A stretch of 53,220 nucleotides of DNA from Bacilli bacterium (GTDB lineage Bacteria; Bacillota_I; Bacilli_A; MAG-NZ). The stretch is from contig JAGYLA010000003.1 of NCBI GenBank assembly GCA_018401215.1, positions 1 through 53,220 of the forward strand, given 5' to 3'. Positions 1 to 8,127 of the stretch are shown piece by piece. The first letter of the stretch is position 1; every line of letters begins with the position of its first letter. The translations under genes and the position numbers were made by a program. The notes under the pieces are model-generated. The model was not told where the DNA came from and did not search any database. It saw only the letters and a program-made list of their open reading frames with translations.

Positions 1-200
1 AAACCAAAGACGATACGATCGATCAAGTTGTCGGTGTCAAAGTGTTAAAGAAACTCGGTGATGCGGTTGCGATTGGTGATGTCTTGTTTGAGGTTCATGC
101 TCAAACCAAGCGAACCGATGTCGAAGAGATGTTACTGCAAAGTGTGACGATTTCTGACACCGCGACGGTTCCACCACTGATTTATGATGTGATACGCTAA
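1..200 (+). CDS. pdp: Pyrimidine-nucleoside phosphorylase, C-terminal end (partial)
   Basis: Only the last 65 codons are in the window; the reading frame starts at base 3 and stops at TAA 198-200. The family splits thymidine, uridine or deoxyuridine with phosphate in the cytoplasm (pyrimidine salvage). The visible part matches the C-terminal domain of this family: a TKDDTIDQVVG start, a VLKKLGDAVAIGDVLFEVHA hairpin region and a TISDTATVPPLIYDVI end that resembles the usual ISDEPVEAPPLIYDVI tail. The stop overlaps the rluB start by one base, so the two are probably cotranscribed. The catalytic domains lie outside the window, so substrate range cannot be judged. Confidence 0.8.
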   Translation, partial: TKDDTIDQVVGVKVLKKLGDAVAIGDVLFEVHAQTKRTDVEEMLLQSVTISDTATVPPLIYDVIR

Positions 201-910
201 TGGAACGCTTGCAAAAAGTGATTGCCCAAAGCGGGTATTGCTCACGTCGTAAAGCCGAAGAACTGATCTTACTCGGGCAAGTCAAAGTCAACGGTGTGGT
301 CGTGAAGACATTACCCGTGATGGTTGCCCGTGGTGATGCGATTACGGTAAACGGTGAAGCGCTACTCAAAGAAGACAAAGAATACTTTGTGTTATACAAG
401 CCCAAACAAGTTTTAAGCAGCGTCAAAGACGACCGTGGTCGCCCTTGTGCGGTGGACTTGGTTCAGGCATCATCGCGAATTTATCCGGTGGGTCGATTGG
501 ATTATGACACCTCAGGTGTGTTACTACTTAGCTCCGATGGTGATTTTACACAGTACTTGACGCATCCATCTGCAGGTGTGGAAAAAGAGTATGCGGTCCG
601 TGTCAAAGGTCACGTCACCAAAGACGTTCTAAAGCAAATGCAAAAGGGCATGACGCTAGAAGGTGAAACCCTTCGGCCCGTTGTTGTTAAATTGATTGAT
701 TTTGACAAGGAAAAGCAAATCTCGAAACTCGAAATGATTCTCAAAGAGGGTAAGAATCGGCAAATCAAACGCATGATGCAAGCGTTTGGTTATACGGTGA
801 CCTCACTTCGCCGAACCCGCGTCGGTCCAGTTACCCTGCAAGGACTAAAAATTGGCGAACATCGCCGGTTAAAAATTCATGAGATCAAACAGTTGATGTT
901 AAAAAAATAA
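200..910 (+). CDS. rluB: 23S rRNA pseudouridine synthase, RluB/RsuA family
   Basis: Converts a uridine of ribosomal RNA to pseudouridine; the Bacillota member of this branch is usually RluB, acting on 23S rRNA. The protein has 236 residues, normal for the family. Residues 1-60 form an S4 RNA-binding domain (MERLQKVIAQSGYCSRRKAE). The catalytic motif GRLDYDTSG lies near residues 98-106, with the nucleophile Asp near residue 101. The C-terminal motif EGKNRQIKRM is also typical. It starts on the last base of the upstream stop codon and ends just before a terminator. RsuA-type 16S specificity cannot be excluded from sequence alone. Confidence 0.9.
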   Translation: MERLQKVIAQSGYCSRRKAEELILLGQVKVNGVVVKTLPVMVARGDAITVNGEALLKEDKEYFVLYKPKQVLSSVKDDRGRPCAVDLVQASSRIYPVGRLDYDTSGVLLLSSDGDFTQYLTHPSAGVEKEYAVRVKGHVTKDVLKQMQKGMTLEGETLRPVVVKLIDFDKEKQISKLEMILKEGKNRQIKRMMQAFGYTVTSLRRTRVGPVTLQGLKIGEHRRLKIHEIKQLMLKK

Positions 911-932
911 ACGACTCCTTGGAGTCGTTTTT
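910..932 (+). terminator. Rho-independent terminator after rluB
   Basis: Inverted repeat ACGACTCC/GGAGTCGT at 911-918 and 921-928 followed by a T run. It directly follows the rluB stop codon. Confidence 0.85.
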
Positions 933-951
933 ATGTGGCCGTGCAAACCAT

Positions 952-975
952 AAAAAAAACGCCCTATTCAGGGCG
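952..975 (-). terminator. Rho-independent terminator for the minus-strand hppA unit
   Basis: Stem CGCCCT/AGGGCG (960-965 with 970-975), loop ATTC. On the minus strand it is followed by eight T (complement of 952-959). The stem overlaps the stop codon of the small membrane protein gene. Confidence 0.8.
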
Positions 976-1368
976 TAATGCATCATAGAAGAACAAACCA
1001 AGGAGTGATAAGGGTAACCCTAGAAACAAGCTGCTAAACAGCAAATTAATCGCAACTAAGACAATCAGCCATTCTGACTGCGAATTGTATCCAAGCGTTG
1101 GAACCAAGACTTGTGTGAGCCAACTACCACCAACAAACAAGAAGGCAATCACTGTCACCACGGTGATCCACATAAAGTGGTCGCGGCGGCTCCATAATGA
1201 CAAGCCAATAGCTACAACAAGCAAACTGATGATACTTACAGGATTGCTCAAACGAAGCACTTCTTGAAAGGTGTCAACCAGTGATGAAAAGTAGATATTG
1301 GCTGCATCTGCATTGATTAAAATCGCAAAGCGTAAACTTGCGACTGCAAGGATGCCACTAATGGCCAT
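964..1368 (-). CDS. Small membrane protein of unknown function
   Basis: I do not recognise this protein. From the ATG at 1368 it has 134 residues and four likely membrane segments: near the N-terminus (MAISGILAVASLRFAILI), around SIISLLVVAIGLSLW, around ITVVTVIAFLFVGGSW, and a C-terminal stretch ending in a short DALRPE tail. The frame stays open up to an ATG at 1437, but that start would overlap the end of hppA by 47 bases and add a non-membrane stretch, so 1368 is preferred. A GTG directly before it is another choice, and no clear ribosome binding site is seen. It lies 22 bases after hppA with no terminator between, so it is probably cotranscribed and translationally coupled. Confidence 0.55.
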   Translation of the reverse strand: MAISGILAVASLRFAILINADAANIYFSSLVDTFQEVLRLSNPVSIISLLVVAIGLSLWSRRDHFMWITVVTVIAFLFVGGSWLTQVLVPTLGYNSQSEWLIVLVAINLLFSSLFLGLPLSLLGLFFYDALRPE

Positions 1369-1390
1369 CACGCCGATACGGCGCGTGAAA

Positions 1391-3403
1391 TTAGATGAGC
1401 CCACTGCCAAACAAGGAGGCGAAGACAAGCGAGACAATCGTCATTAATTTAATGAAGATGTTTAAACTTGGTCCTGCCGTATCTTTGAAGGGGTCACCCA
1501 CGGTATCTCCAGTGACACCAGCTTTGTGAGCTTCGGTTCCTGAGCCACCTTGAAGTTCAATGTATTTTTTCGCATTGTCCCAAGCGCCACCTGAATTTGC
1601 CAAGTAAATCGCAAGCATCAGTCCGGTGCCAAGTGATCCAGCTAACATCCCACCAAGTGCTTCAGCTCCAAGCAAGAAGCCAACGAAGACGGGAATCCCA
1701 ATCGCTAAGATTCCTGGGACAATCATTTCTTTCAGGGAAGCATCGGTAGAGATCCCCACACACGATGCATAATCAGGAATCGTTGTGCCTTCTCGTACTC
1801 CAGGAATGTCACGAAACTGTCGGCGCACTTCATTGATCATGCTCGTTGCGGCACGGCCCACCGAGTCAATGGTTAAAGCACTAAACAAGAAGGGTAACAT
1901 GGCCCCAATGATTAAGCCACTAGTGACCTCAGGAACGTTCAAACTGATTGATTCCACGCCCGCTGCTGTCGTGAAGCTGACAAACAACGCCAAGGCCGTC
2001 AAAGCAGCACTACCAACGGCAAAGCCTTTGCCAATTGCTGCTGTGGTATTGCCAACACTATCGAGTTGATCGGTGATTTTACGAACCGATTCTTTCATTT
2101 CACTCATTTGCGCAATGCCACCCGCGTTATCTGCAATGGGACCATACGCATCGATCGCAATGGTCATTCCAGCGGTAGATAGCATTCCAACACTTGCTAA
2201 GGCAATCCCATATAGACCTGCAAAGTTATTGGCAAGAAGAATCCCAGCGACAATAATGATGGCAGGAATCATGGTTGATTTCATCCCGACTGCCGTTCCC
2301 GCAATGATGTTTGTCGCATGCCCGGTTTGCGATTGTTCGGCAATGCGCTGAACGGGTTTATATTCTGCTGAAGTATAATATTCGGTGGTTTTACCAATCG
2401 CTAGTCCGACTAAGACCCCCACAGTGACGACGATGAATGGATTGAATTCATCAAACAATAAACTCGAACCAATTGCTGCAACAAGAATCACAATGATGCT
2501 TGCGACATAATTTGCTCGCTCCAATGCTTTTTGTGGATGGGACGTTGTTTTACTTGACACCATTAAACTACCTGCCACCGAAGCAACAATTCCCGTCAAT
2601 GCGAGCAAGAACGGATACAACACTGCCGCATTTGGCATTGCATTGTCTTGTAAGACATAGGTAATGCTTAAGCCCAGTGCAGCAATGATCGAACCAACAA
2701 ACGATTCAAACAAATCGGCACCCATCCCAGCAACATCACCGACGTTGTCCCCAACGTTATCTGCGATGACTGCGGGATTGCGGTGATCGTCTTCGGGAAT
2801 CCCGGCTTCGATTTTCCCTACAAGGTCCGCGCCGACGTCAGCAGCTTTGGTATAAATTCCCCCACCAACACGGGCAAACAAGGCAATACTAGATGCGCCT
2901 AAGGCAAATCCTGTTAAATATTGAATGGAGGTCACAGGGTCAACGTCAAGCAACAAAGTAAAAGGAACGTATAGAATGAGCAGTCCAAGCAGTCCCAATG
3001 AGACCACGGAAAGACCCATAATGGTTCCCCCACGAAAGGCAATTTGTAACGCACTTCCCATGCCATTTGCACTTGCCCCTTGGGCGGTGCGAACATTGGC
3101 TTTGGTTGCTGCTTGCATTCCGACATATCCAGCTAATGTGGAAAAGCTACTACCTAATAAATAGGCAATTGCTGTTTGGACGTTTAAGACCACAGCAATG
3201 ATGACAAATAAAATGGCAACAAAGACCACCAAAATTCGATATTCTTGTCGCAAGAAGGTATTCGAGCCTTCTTGAATGTATGCAGCAATTTCTTTCATTC
3301 GAGCGGTTCCTGCATCTTGACGCTGAATCCAGCGATATAAATAAAGAGCATATCCGACTCCAAGTAATGAGACAATAAATCCTACAATATAAATGATTGA
3401 CAT
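1391..3403 (-). CDS. hppA: K+-dependent membrane-bound ion-pumping pyrophosphatase
   Basis: Hydrolyses cytoplasmic pyrophosphate and pumps H+ or Na+ across the cell membrane. 670 residues with many membrane helices, the normal family size. The substrate site is intact: DVGADLVGK, the acidic stretch with [10 protein letters not shown], and the C-terminal [11 protein letters not shown] and [15 protein letters not shown] motifs. The determinant [10 protein letters not shown] carries alanine where K+-independent enzymes carry lysine, so K+ dependence is predicted from family knowledge. Whether H+ or Na+ is pumped cannot be decided here. The start ATG at 3403 follows a GAGGAAG ribosome binding site. 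It is divergent from cmk. Confidence 0.95.
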   Translation of the reverse strand: MSIIYIVGFIVSLLGVGYALYLYRWIQRQDAGTARMKEIAAYIQEGSNTFLRQEYRILVVFVAILFVIIAVVLNVQTAIAYLLGSSFSTLAGYVGMQAATKANVRTAQGASANGMGSALQIAFRGGTIMGLSVVSLGLLGLLILYVPFTLLLDVDPVTSIQYLTGFALGASSIALFARVGGGIYTKAADVGADLVGKIEAGIPEDDHRNPAVIADNVGDNVGDVAGMGADLFESFVGSIIAALGLSITYVLQDNAMPNAAVLYPFLLALTGIVASVAGSLMVSSKTTSHPQKALERANYVASIIVILVAAIGSSLLFDEFNPFIVVTVGVLVGLAIGKTTEYYTSAEYKPVQRIAEQSQTGHATNIIAGTAVGMKSTMIPAIIIVAGILLANNFAGLYGIALASVGMLSTAGMTIAIDAYGPIADNAGGIAQMSEMKESVRKITDQLDSVGNTTAAIGKGFAVGSAALTALALFVSFTTAAGVESISLNVPEVTSGLIIGAMLPFLFSALTIDSVGRAATSMINEVRRQFRDIPGVREGTTIPDYASCVGISTDASLKEMIVPGILAIGIPVFVGFLLGAEALGGMLAGSLGTGLMLAIYLANSGGAWDNAKKYIELQGGSGTEAHKAGVTGDTVGDPFKDTAGPSLNIFIKLMTIVSLVFASLFGSGLI

Positions 3404-3489
3404 AGCTTCCTCACATAGACATTTTTTTAATCATATCAAAATTCGAGCACGTGTAGTAGTGCACCTTTAAATAACCAACATTGGAGAAT

Positions 3490-3519
3490 GTGACAATGTT
3501 TGATGGTATGATGTATAAT
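3490..3519 (+). promoter_or_regulatory. cmk promoter, probably leaderless
   Basis: GTGACA (3490-3495), spacer 18, TATAAT (3514-3519). The expected transcript start, about 7 bases further on, falls at 3526-3527, which is the cmk start codon. No ribosome binding site is seen. Confidence 0.6.
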
Positions 3520-3526
3520 GTTGGCA

Positions 3527-4204
3527 ATGGAAACGAACATACAAATCGCCATTGATGGCCCTGCTGGGTCTGGTAAATCGACCATTGCAAAGGCGATTGC
3601 TAGTCAGCTGCAGTTAACTCATATTGATACCGGTGCAATGTACCGCGCTGTGACGCTTGAAGCGATGGAGCGCGGCATCGATTTATCGAACTCTGCTGCA
3701 TATGATTTTTTGGCGTCGATTCAAGTTCGTTTCACTAACAATAAAATATACCTTAATGAAGTCGATGTGACAACTAAAATCCATCGACCTGAAGTAAGTG
3801 AGCGAGTCTCAACCGTTGCTGCTCACAAGGTCGTACGCGATTACATGGTTCAAATACAACAACAAGCAGCGGCCGAAGGCCGCATTATTATGGATGGTCG
3901 AGACATCGGAACAATTGTTTTACCCAATGCATTCATTAAAATATTTCTGAGTGCCTCAGTCGAAGAACGGGCCCGTCGTCGATTAACCGATTACCACGCC
4001 CAAGGCATTGATATGAACATTCAGACATTGATCGATGACATCAACAAACGCGATCACATCGACAGCACACGAAACATCAATCCGTTACGCAAAGCGGACG
4101 ATGCCGTGTTGTTTGATACAACCAACACCAGCATCGAAGAAAGTGTTACACAATTAATTGAACTCATCCGTCAGCGAGGAAAAGAACATGGATATCAACT
4201 TTAA
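3527..4204 (+). CDS. cmk: Cytidylate kinase
   Basis: Phosphorylates CMP and dCMP to the diphosphates with ATP in the cytoplasm. The P-loop DGPAGSGKST lies near residues 10-19; DTGAMYRAVT, DGRDIGT and the arginine-rich lid RARRRLTDY follow in the usual order. 225 residues, the family norm. An in-frame ATG at 3518 lies inside the -10 box, so the ATG at 3527 is chosen; the mRNA may have no leader. The 3' end overlaps the start of the S1 protein gene by 17 bases, so the two are coupled. In Bacillota cmk commonly sits beside an S1 gene and der, as here. Confidence 0.95.
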   Translation: METNIQIAIDGPAGSGKSTIAKAIASQLQLTHIDTGAMYRAVTLEAMERGIDLSNSAAYDFLASIQVRFTNNKIYLNEVDVTTKIHRPEVSERVSTVAAHKVVRDYMVQIQQQAAAEGRIIMDGRDIGTIVLPNAFIKIFLSASVEERARRRLTDYHAQGIDMNIQTLIDDINKRDHIDSTRNINPLRKADDAVLFDTTNTSIEESVTQLIELIRQRGKEHGYQL

Positions 4205-5768
4205 GACATTGAAAGTCGGCCAAACGGTCGTCGGTACCGTAATCAATGTCAATCAAAATGAAATACGACTTGATTTGCAATCTAGCTTAGAGGGCCAAAT
4301 TTATTTGGACCAATATGATACCGAAAGTCACGATAGTTTTGTCGGTTTAATCGAAGAAGGTGATCAAGTTCAAGCGGTCGTCAAAAAAATTGATGAGACG
4401 CATGGACAAGTCTTGTTGTCGCGCATATCGTTACTGCAAGAAGAGTCCTTAAAACAACTCGTTGCGACCAAACAAGACCAACGATTGCTGACCGCCACAC
4501 CGCATTCAGCGAACGAACATGGATTGCTCTTTAAATTGTATGGCTTTGAAGCGTTCATGCACATCTCTCAAGTCGACTTCAACGTCACCGACTTGGCACC
4601 GTTTCTAAAGCAAGAGCTCATGTTTTATGTCACTGATGTCGACATGAACAAACGCAGCATTAAGTTATCCCGTACAAAGTATCTTGTCGAACAACGAAAC
4701 CAACACAAAGAAGACGAATACGAACAACTCACAATTGGTAACACTTACCAAGTAACAATCCAAGACATCAAATCGTTTGGAGTGTTTGTTGATTTTACTT
4801 ACAACCGAGGCTTTTTACCACTTGGTGAAATCGCCCACGAACATGTATCTGATCCCTCACAATACATCAAAGTTGGTGACGTGGTTGAGGTCAAGTTGAT
4901 TGAAAAGAAACTCCAAAAAAACAAACCACGGATTACCGTATCGCGCAAACGATTATTAGATACCCCATTTGATTTGTTCGCCAAAAGCCACAAAAAAGGA
5001 CAAACCGTTCAAGCAACGGTGATCAATAAATTGCCATTTGGGTTGATTGTTGAAGTGGCTCCCCATGTGACTGGCTTGCTGCATGATAATGAAATTAGTT
5101 TCAATCCCAATGACAACTTCAAAGCAAGCGTCGTTCATGGAACAACGCTTGATGTCGCGATTTTATCGATTGACAAGGCAAAACAACGCATCAGCTTAAG
5201 TAAAAAAGCACTCGAAAACAATCCATGGAAGAACGTCACGGTTCGTCGCGGGGATGTTGTTTCTGCGGTGGTTAGTGAAATTAACATTGGCAAGGGCTTT
5301 ACCGTCAATGTCCAAGGGGTCGATGCAGTCTTGCCGGTGAGCGAACTCAAAGAAGGTCCAGTTGGCAAATTAGAAGAACTGTATGCGATTGGTGACACCA
5401 TTGATGTGGTGGTATCCAAATGCTTTCCCGATGAATGGGTGTTAGAAGTTAGTGTTCTTCAACTGCAAAGCCAACGCGAACGCAAGCAGTTTGATACCTA
5501 CATCAAAACCCAAGAAACACGAAGTGTGACCTTAGGGGATTTGTTTGGCAATGTCTTAGAAAAAAAACGTTCCTCAGCAAAGTCTGCAAAGAGCGCACCA
5601 GTTAAAGCAACCGCCAAACCGGCACCTAAACCCGCGGCACCCGTCAAGGCAAGCGCCAGTGATGTTGCGTCTATGAATGTCAAAGAACTCAAAGAACTCG
5701 CCAAAACCAAAGGCATCGCCGGCTATTCCACGATGAAAAAAGCCGATTTAATTGCGGCGTTACAATAG
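4188..5768 (+). CDS. rpsA: Ribosomal protein S1-like protein with C-terminal Rho-N-like domain
   Basis: RNA-binding protein related to ribosomal protein S1, which helps mRNA bind the 30S subunit. From the ATG at 4188 (ribosome binding site GAGGA 4176-4180) it has 526 residues. I count five S1 OB-fold repeats: about residues 5-75, a divergent one at 90-165, then 180-260, 275-345 and 350-425. An Ala/Pro/Lys-rich linker (about 450-485) leads to a tail, MNVKELKELAKTKGI followed by YSTMKKADLIAALQ, that matches the Rho N-terminal/SAP-like fold. The start lies inside the end of cmk; der follows 10 bases on. True S1 function versus a general RNA chaperone cannot be separated by sequence. Confidence 0.85.
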   Translation: MDINFKTLKVGQTVVGTVINVNQNEIRLDLQSSLEGQIYLDQYDTESHDSFVGLIEEGDQVQAVVKKIDETHGQVLLSRISLLQEESLKQLVATKQDQRLLTATPHSANEHGLLFKLYGFEAFMHISQVDFNVTDLAPFLKQELMFYVTDVDMNKRSIKLSRTKYLVEQRNQHKEDEYEQLTIGNTYQVTIQDIKSFGVFVDFTYNRGFLPLGEIAHEHVSDPSQYIKVGDVVEVKLIEKKLQKNKPRITVSRKRLLDTPFDLFAKSHKKGQTVQATVINKLPFGLIVEVAPHVTGLLHDNEISFNPNDNFKASVVHGTTLDVAILSIDKAKQRISLSKKALENNPWKNVTVRRGDVVSAVVSEINIGKGFTVNVQGVDAVLPVSELKEGPVGKLEELYAIGDTIDVVVSKCFPDEWVLEVSVLQLQSQRERKQFDTYIKTQETRSVTLGDLFGNVLEKKRSSAKSAKSAPVKATAKPAPKPAAPVKASASDVASMNVKELKELAKTKGIAGYSTMKKADLIAALQ

Positions 5769-5778
5769 GAGACAAGGA

Positions 5779-7083
5779 ATGATTCCGACTGTTGCGATAG
5801 TCGGTCGCCCGAATGTTGGTAAATCAACGCTCTTCAATCGATTGATTGGCGAGCGTTTGTCCATTGTTGATGATGTCGCTGGGGTGACTCGAGACCGAAT
5901 ATATGCCAAAGCCGAATGGTTAACCCGTTCGTTTTCGGTCATTGATACCGGCGGATTGACGTTAGACAATGTACCTTACATCGAAGAGATCAAAGCCCAA
6001 GTCGAGGTTGCGATTGAAGAAGCCCAAGTCATCTTGATGGTTTGCGATGGCCGTGCAATGGTGTCTGATGAAGACGAATCGATTGCTCGGATGCTTCAAG
6101 CCACCAACAAACCGATTGTCTTGGCATTAAACAAATTAGATTCAGCGGCCTTTCAAGACCGTATTTATGATTATTACACGTTAGGCTTGGGTGATCCCAT
6201 GCCGATTTCTTGTGAACACGGAATTGGGATTGGCGATTTGCTAGATCAAGTTGTCGGTTTATTGCCGGTTGCGGATGAACTGGAAGAAGACGCAACGATT
6301 CGCTTTAGCGTCATTGGTCAACCAAATGTTGGTAAAAGCAGCATTACCAATGCCATACTAGGAGAAAAGCGCGTCATTGTCTCTGAAATACAAGGCACCA
6401 CCACCGATTCGATCGATACACCCTTTGTTCGTGGTGATGACGATTTTGTCATTATTGACACCGCGGGAATTCGTAAAAGCGGTAAAATCATGGAAGGCAC
6501 CGAGAAATACGCGGTCCTGCGAGCCATGCGAGCGATCGAACGCTCGAATGTTTGTGTGTTATTGATTGACGCAAAACTTGGCATCCAAGATCAAGACAAG
6601 AAGATCATCGGCTTTGCCAAAGAGGCTCAAAAGGCCGTCGTCATTGCCGTCAACAAATGGGACTTGCTCGACAAAACCAACGAGACGGCGAGTCGCTGGA
6701 CCAAAGAAATCGAAAGCCACTTTTTGTTTATTCGCTATGCTCCTGTTGTCTTTGTCTCGGCGTTAACAAAAAAAGGGGTCAGTTCATTGCTAGAAACCAT
6801 CAAGGACGTCTATGCAAACTATCAATTGCGAGTGTCCACTCACGAATTGAACGATGCATTACAAGACGCTTTCTTTCAACAACAACCACCAATCTTCCAA
6901 GGTGGTCGATTGAGCTTAAAATACGCAACACAAGTTGCGACCGCACCGCCAACGGTTGTATTGTTTGTGAACGATCCAGAGTATGCTCATTTTTCCTACA
7001 TGCGCTTCTTAGAAAATCAATTTCGAGCCCATTGGCCGATCCCTGGAAGTCCGATTCAGTTCGTGCTACGTAAGCGTGCTTAA
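5779..7083 (+). CDS. der: Ribosome biogenesis GTPase Der (EngA)
   Basis: Double-GTPase needed for 50S subunit assembly. 434 residues. The first G domain shows GRPNVGKST (residues 8-16), DTGG and NKLD; the second shows GQPNVGKSS near residue 180, DTAGI and NKWD; a KH-like domain closes the protein (PPTVVLFVNDPEYAHFSYMR region). The ATG at 5779 is chosen because the G1 motif then has the usual 7-residue lead and an AGGAG site lies just upstream, overlapping the stop of the S1 gene. It is the last gene of the cmk-rpsA-der run; no clear terminator follows. Confidence 0.96.
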   Translation: MIPTVAIVGRPNVGKSTLFNRLIGERLSIVDDVAGVTRDRIYAKAEWLTRSFSVIDTGGLTLDNVPYIEEIKAQVEVAIEEAQVILMVCDGRAMVSDEDESIARMLQATNKPIVLALNKLDSAAFQDRIYDYYTLGLGDPMPISCEHGIGIGDLLDQVVGLLPVADELEEDATIRFSVIGQPNVGKSSITNAILGEKRVIVSEIQGTTTDSIDTPFVRGDDDFVIIDTAGIRKSGKIMEGTEKYAVLRAMRAIERSNVCVLLIDAKLGIQDQDKKIIGFAKEAQKAVVIAVNKWDLLDKTNETASRWTKEIESHFLFIRYAPVVFVSALTKKGVSSLLETIKDVYANYQLRVSTHELNDALQDAFFQQQPPIFQGGRLSLKYATQVATAPPTVVLFVNDPEYAHFSYMRFLENQFRAHWPIPGSPIQFVLRKRA

Positions 7084-7180
7084 ATCAGCCAATAAATCAC
7101 ATTAACTATGAAAATATGATGCAAAACCGGCGATTTCACATGATTTTTATAAAATAAATCAAAAAAAACGTTGAATTCCC

Positions 7181-7209
7181 TTGTTATTACTTAACAAAGT
7201 CTTTATAAT
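7181..7209 (+). promoter_or_regulatory. hup promoter
   Basis: TTGTTA (7181-7186), spacer 17, TATAAT (7204-7209). The leader of about 28 bases carries a perfect AGGAGG at 7231-7236. The surrounding sequence is A/T-rich. Confidence 0.8.
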
Positions 7210-7243
7210 CACTGTAGAAATACAAATTTTAGGAGGATTTCCA

Positions 7244-7516
7244 ATGAAAAAAACAGAATTGGTTGCTGCAATTGCTGCAAGTGCTGGATTGAGCAAAAAA
7301 GACGCTGAATCGGCATTGAATGCATTTGTTGCTAGTGTAACTAAAGCTTTGAAAAAAGGCGATAAAGTAACACTCACTGGATTTGGTACTTTCGAAACAC
7401 GTAAACGCGCTGCTCGTGAAGGACGTAACCCACGTACTGGCGAAAAAATCAAAATTGCTGCTCAAAAATCTCCTGCTTTCAAAGCTGGTAAAGCGTTGAA
7501 AGACGCAGTAAAATAG
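7244..7516 (+). CDS. hup: DNA-binding protein HU
   Basis: Small nucleoid protein that bends and compacts DNA as a dimer. 90 residues: [22 protein letters not shown] opening helices, the [22 protein letters not shown] beta-arm with its Asn-Pro tip, and a short C-terminal helix. The ATG at 7244 follows AGGAGG by 7 bases. It is a single-gene unit with its own promoter and terminator, fitting a strongly expressed protein. Codons are noticeably more A/T-rich than in neighbouring genes, as often seen in highly expressed genes. Confidence 0.97.
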   Translation: MKKTELVAAIAASAGLSKKDAESALNAFVASVTKALKKGDKVTLTGFGTFETRKRAAREGRNPRTGEKIKIAAQKSPAFKAGKALKDAVK

Positions 7517-7526
7517 TAGCAACGAG

Positions 7527-7553
7527 CGCCATCATTTGATGGCGTTTTTTTTT
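7527..7553 (+). terminator. Rho-independent terminator after hup
   Basis: Stem CGCCATC/GATGGCG (7527-7533 with 7538-7544), loop ATTT, then nine T. Confidence 0.9.
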
Positions 7554-7581
7554 GCCTATTGGTGTAAATGCTTGGTATAAT
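7552..7581 (+). promoter_or_regulatory. apt-relA-dtd promoter
   Basis: TTGCCT (7552-7557), spacer 18, TATAAT (7576-7581). It begins in the T run of the hup terminator; an AAGGAGG site lies at 7592-7598 before apt. Confidence 0.65.
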
Positions 7582-7602
7582 AGGTTTTACTAAGGAGGCG
7601 TT

Positions 7603-8115
7603 ATGGACTTAAATAAATTCATTGCAGATGTACCTGATTTTCCCAAACCTGGGATCTTGTTCAAAGACATTACTCCACTGATGGCCAATGGGGAAGCGTA
7701 CCAATTTGCAACGAATGAGTTTGTTGCCTATGCGAAACTTCAAGGTGCAACCTTGATTGTAGGTCCAGAAGCCCGTGGCTTTATTTTTGGTTGTCCGATT
7801 GCTACACAAATGGGTATTGGCTTTGTGCCAGTGCGTAAACCCGGTAAATTACCGCGGGCAACGGTCGATCAAGAATACGACTTGGAATATGGTACGAATG
7901 TTTTATCGATGCACAACGATGCCATTTCAAATGGTGAGAAGGTGCTAATCGTCGATGATTTACTGGCGACTGGCGGTACAATGAAAGCAACCATCGATTT
8001 GGTGGAACAATTAGGTGGTAAAGTCGTTGGATTGGCATTCTTGATTGAACTGTCATTTCTAAATGGTCGCGATAAACTCCAAGGATATCCCATCAAAAGC
8101 TTACTTAAGTACTAA
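7603..8115 (+). CDS. apt: Adenine phosphoribosyltransferase
   Basis: Makes AMP from adenine and PRPP (purine salvage, cytoplasm). 170 residues, the normal length. The family opening [20 protein letters not shown], the GPEARGF loop and the PRPP-binding motif [13 protein letters not shown] are all present. ATG 7603 follows an AAGGAGG site. It is the first gene of apt-relA-dtd, an order also found in Bacillus, 12 bases before relA. Confidence 0.96.
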   Translation: MDLNKFIADVPDFPKPGILFKDITPLMANGEAYQFATNEFVAYAKLQGATLIVGPEARGFIFGCPIATQMGIGFVPVRKPGKLPRATVDQEYDLEYGTNVLSMHNDAISNGEKVLIVDDLLATGGTMKATIDLVEQLGGKVVGLAFLIELSFLNGRDKLQGYPIKSLLKY

Positions 8116-8127
8116 TTTGAGGTTTCC

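Noticed and set aside
1371-1384. Short hairpin CGCCG-TAT-CGGCG between hppA and the small membrane protein gene
   Set aside because: It has no T run and a tiny loop; it cannot be called a terminator, though it may affect coupling.
1369-1437. Longer N-terminus of the small membrane protein starting at 1437
   Set aside because: The added residues overlap the hppA coding end in another frame and look like a shadow; no ribosome binding site supports it.
3518-3526. ATG 3518 as the cmk start
   Set aside because: The codon overlaps the TATAAT box, adds three residues without homology, and lies upstream of the expected transcript start.
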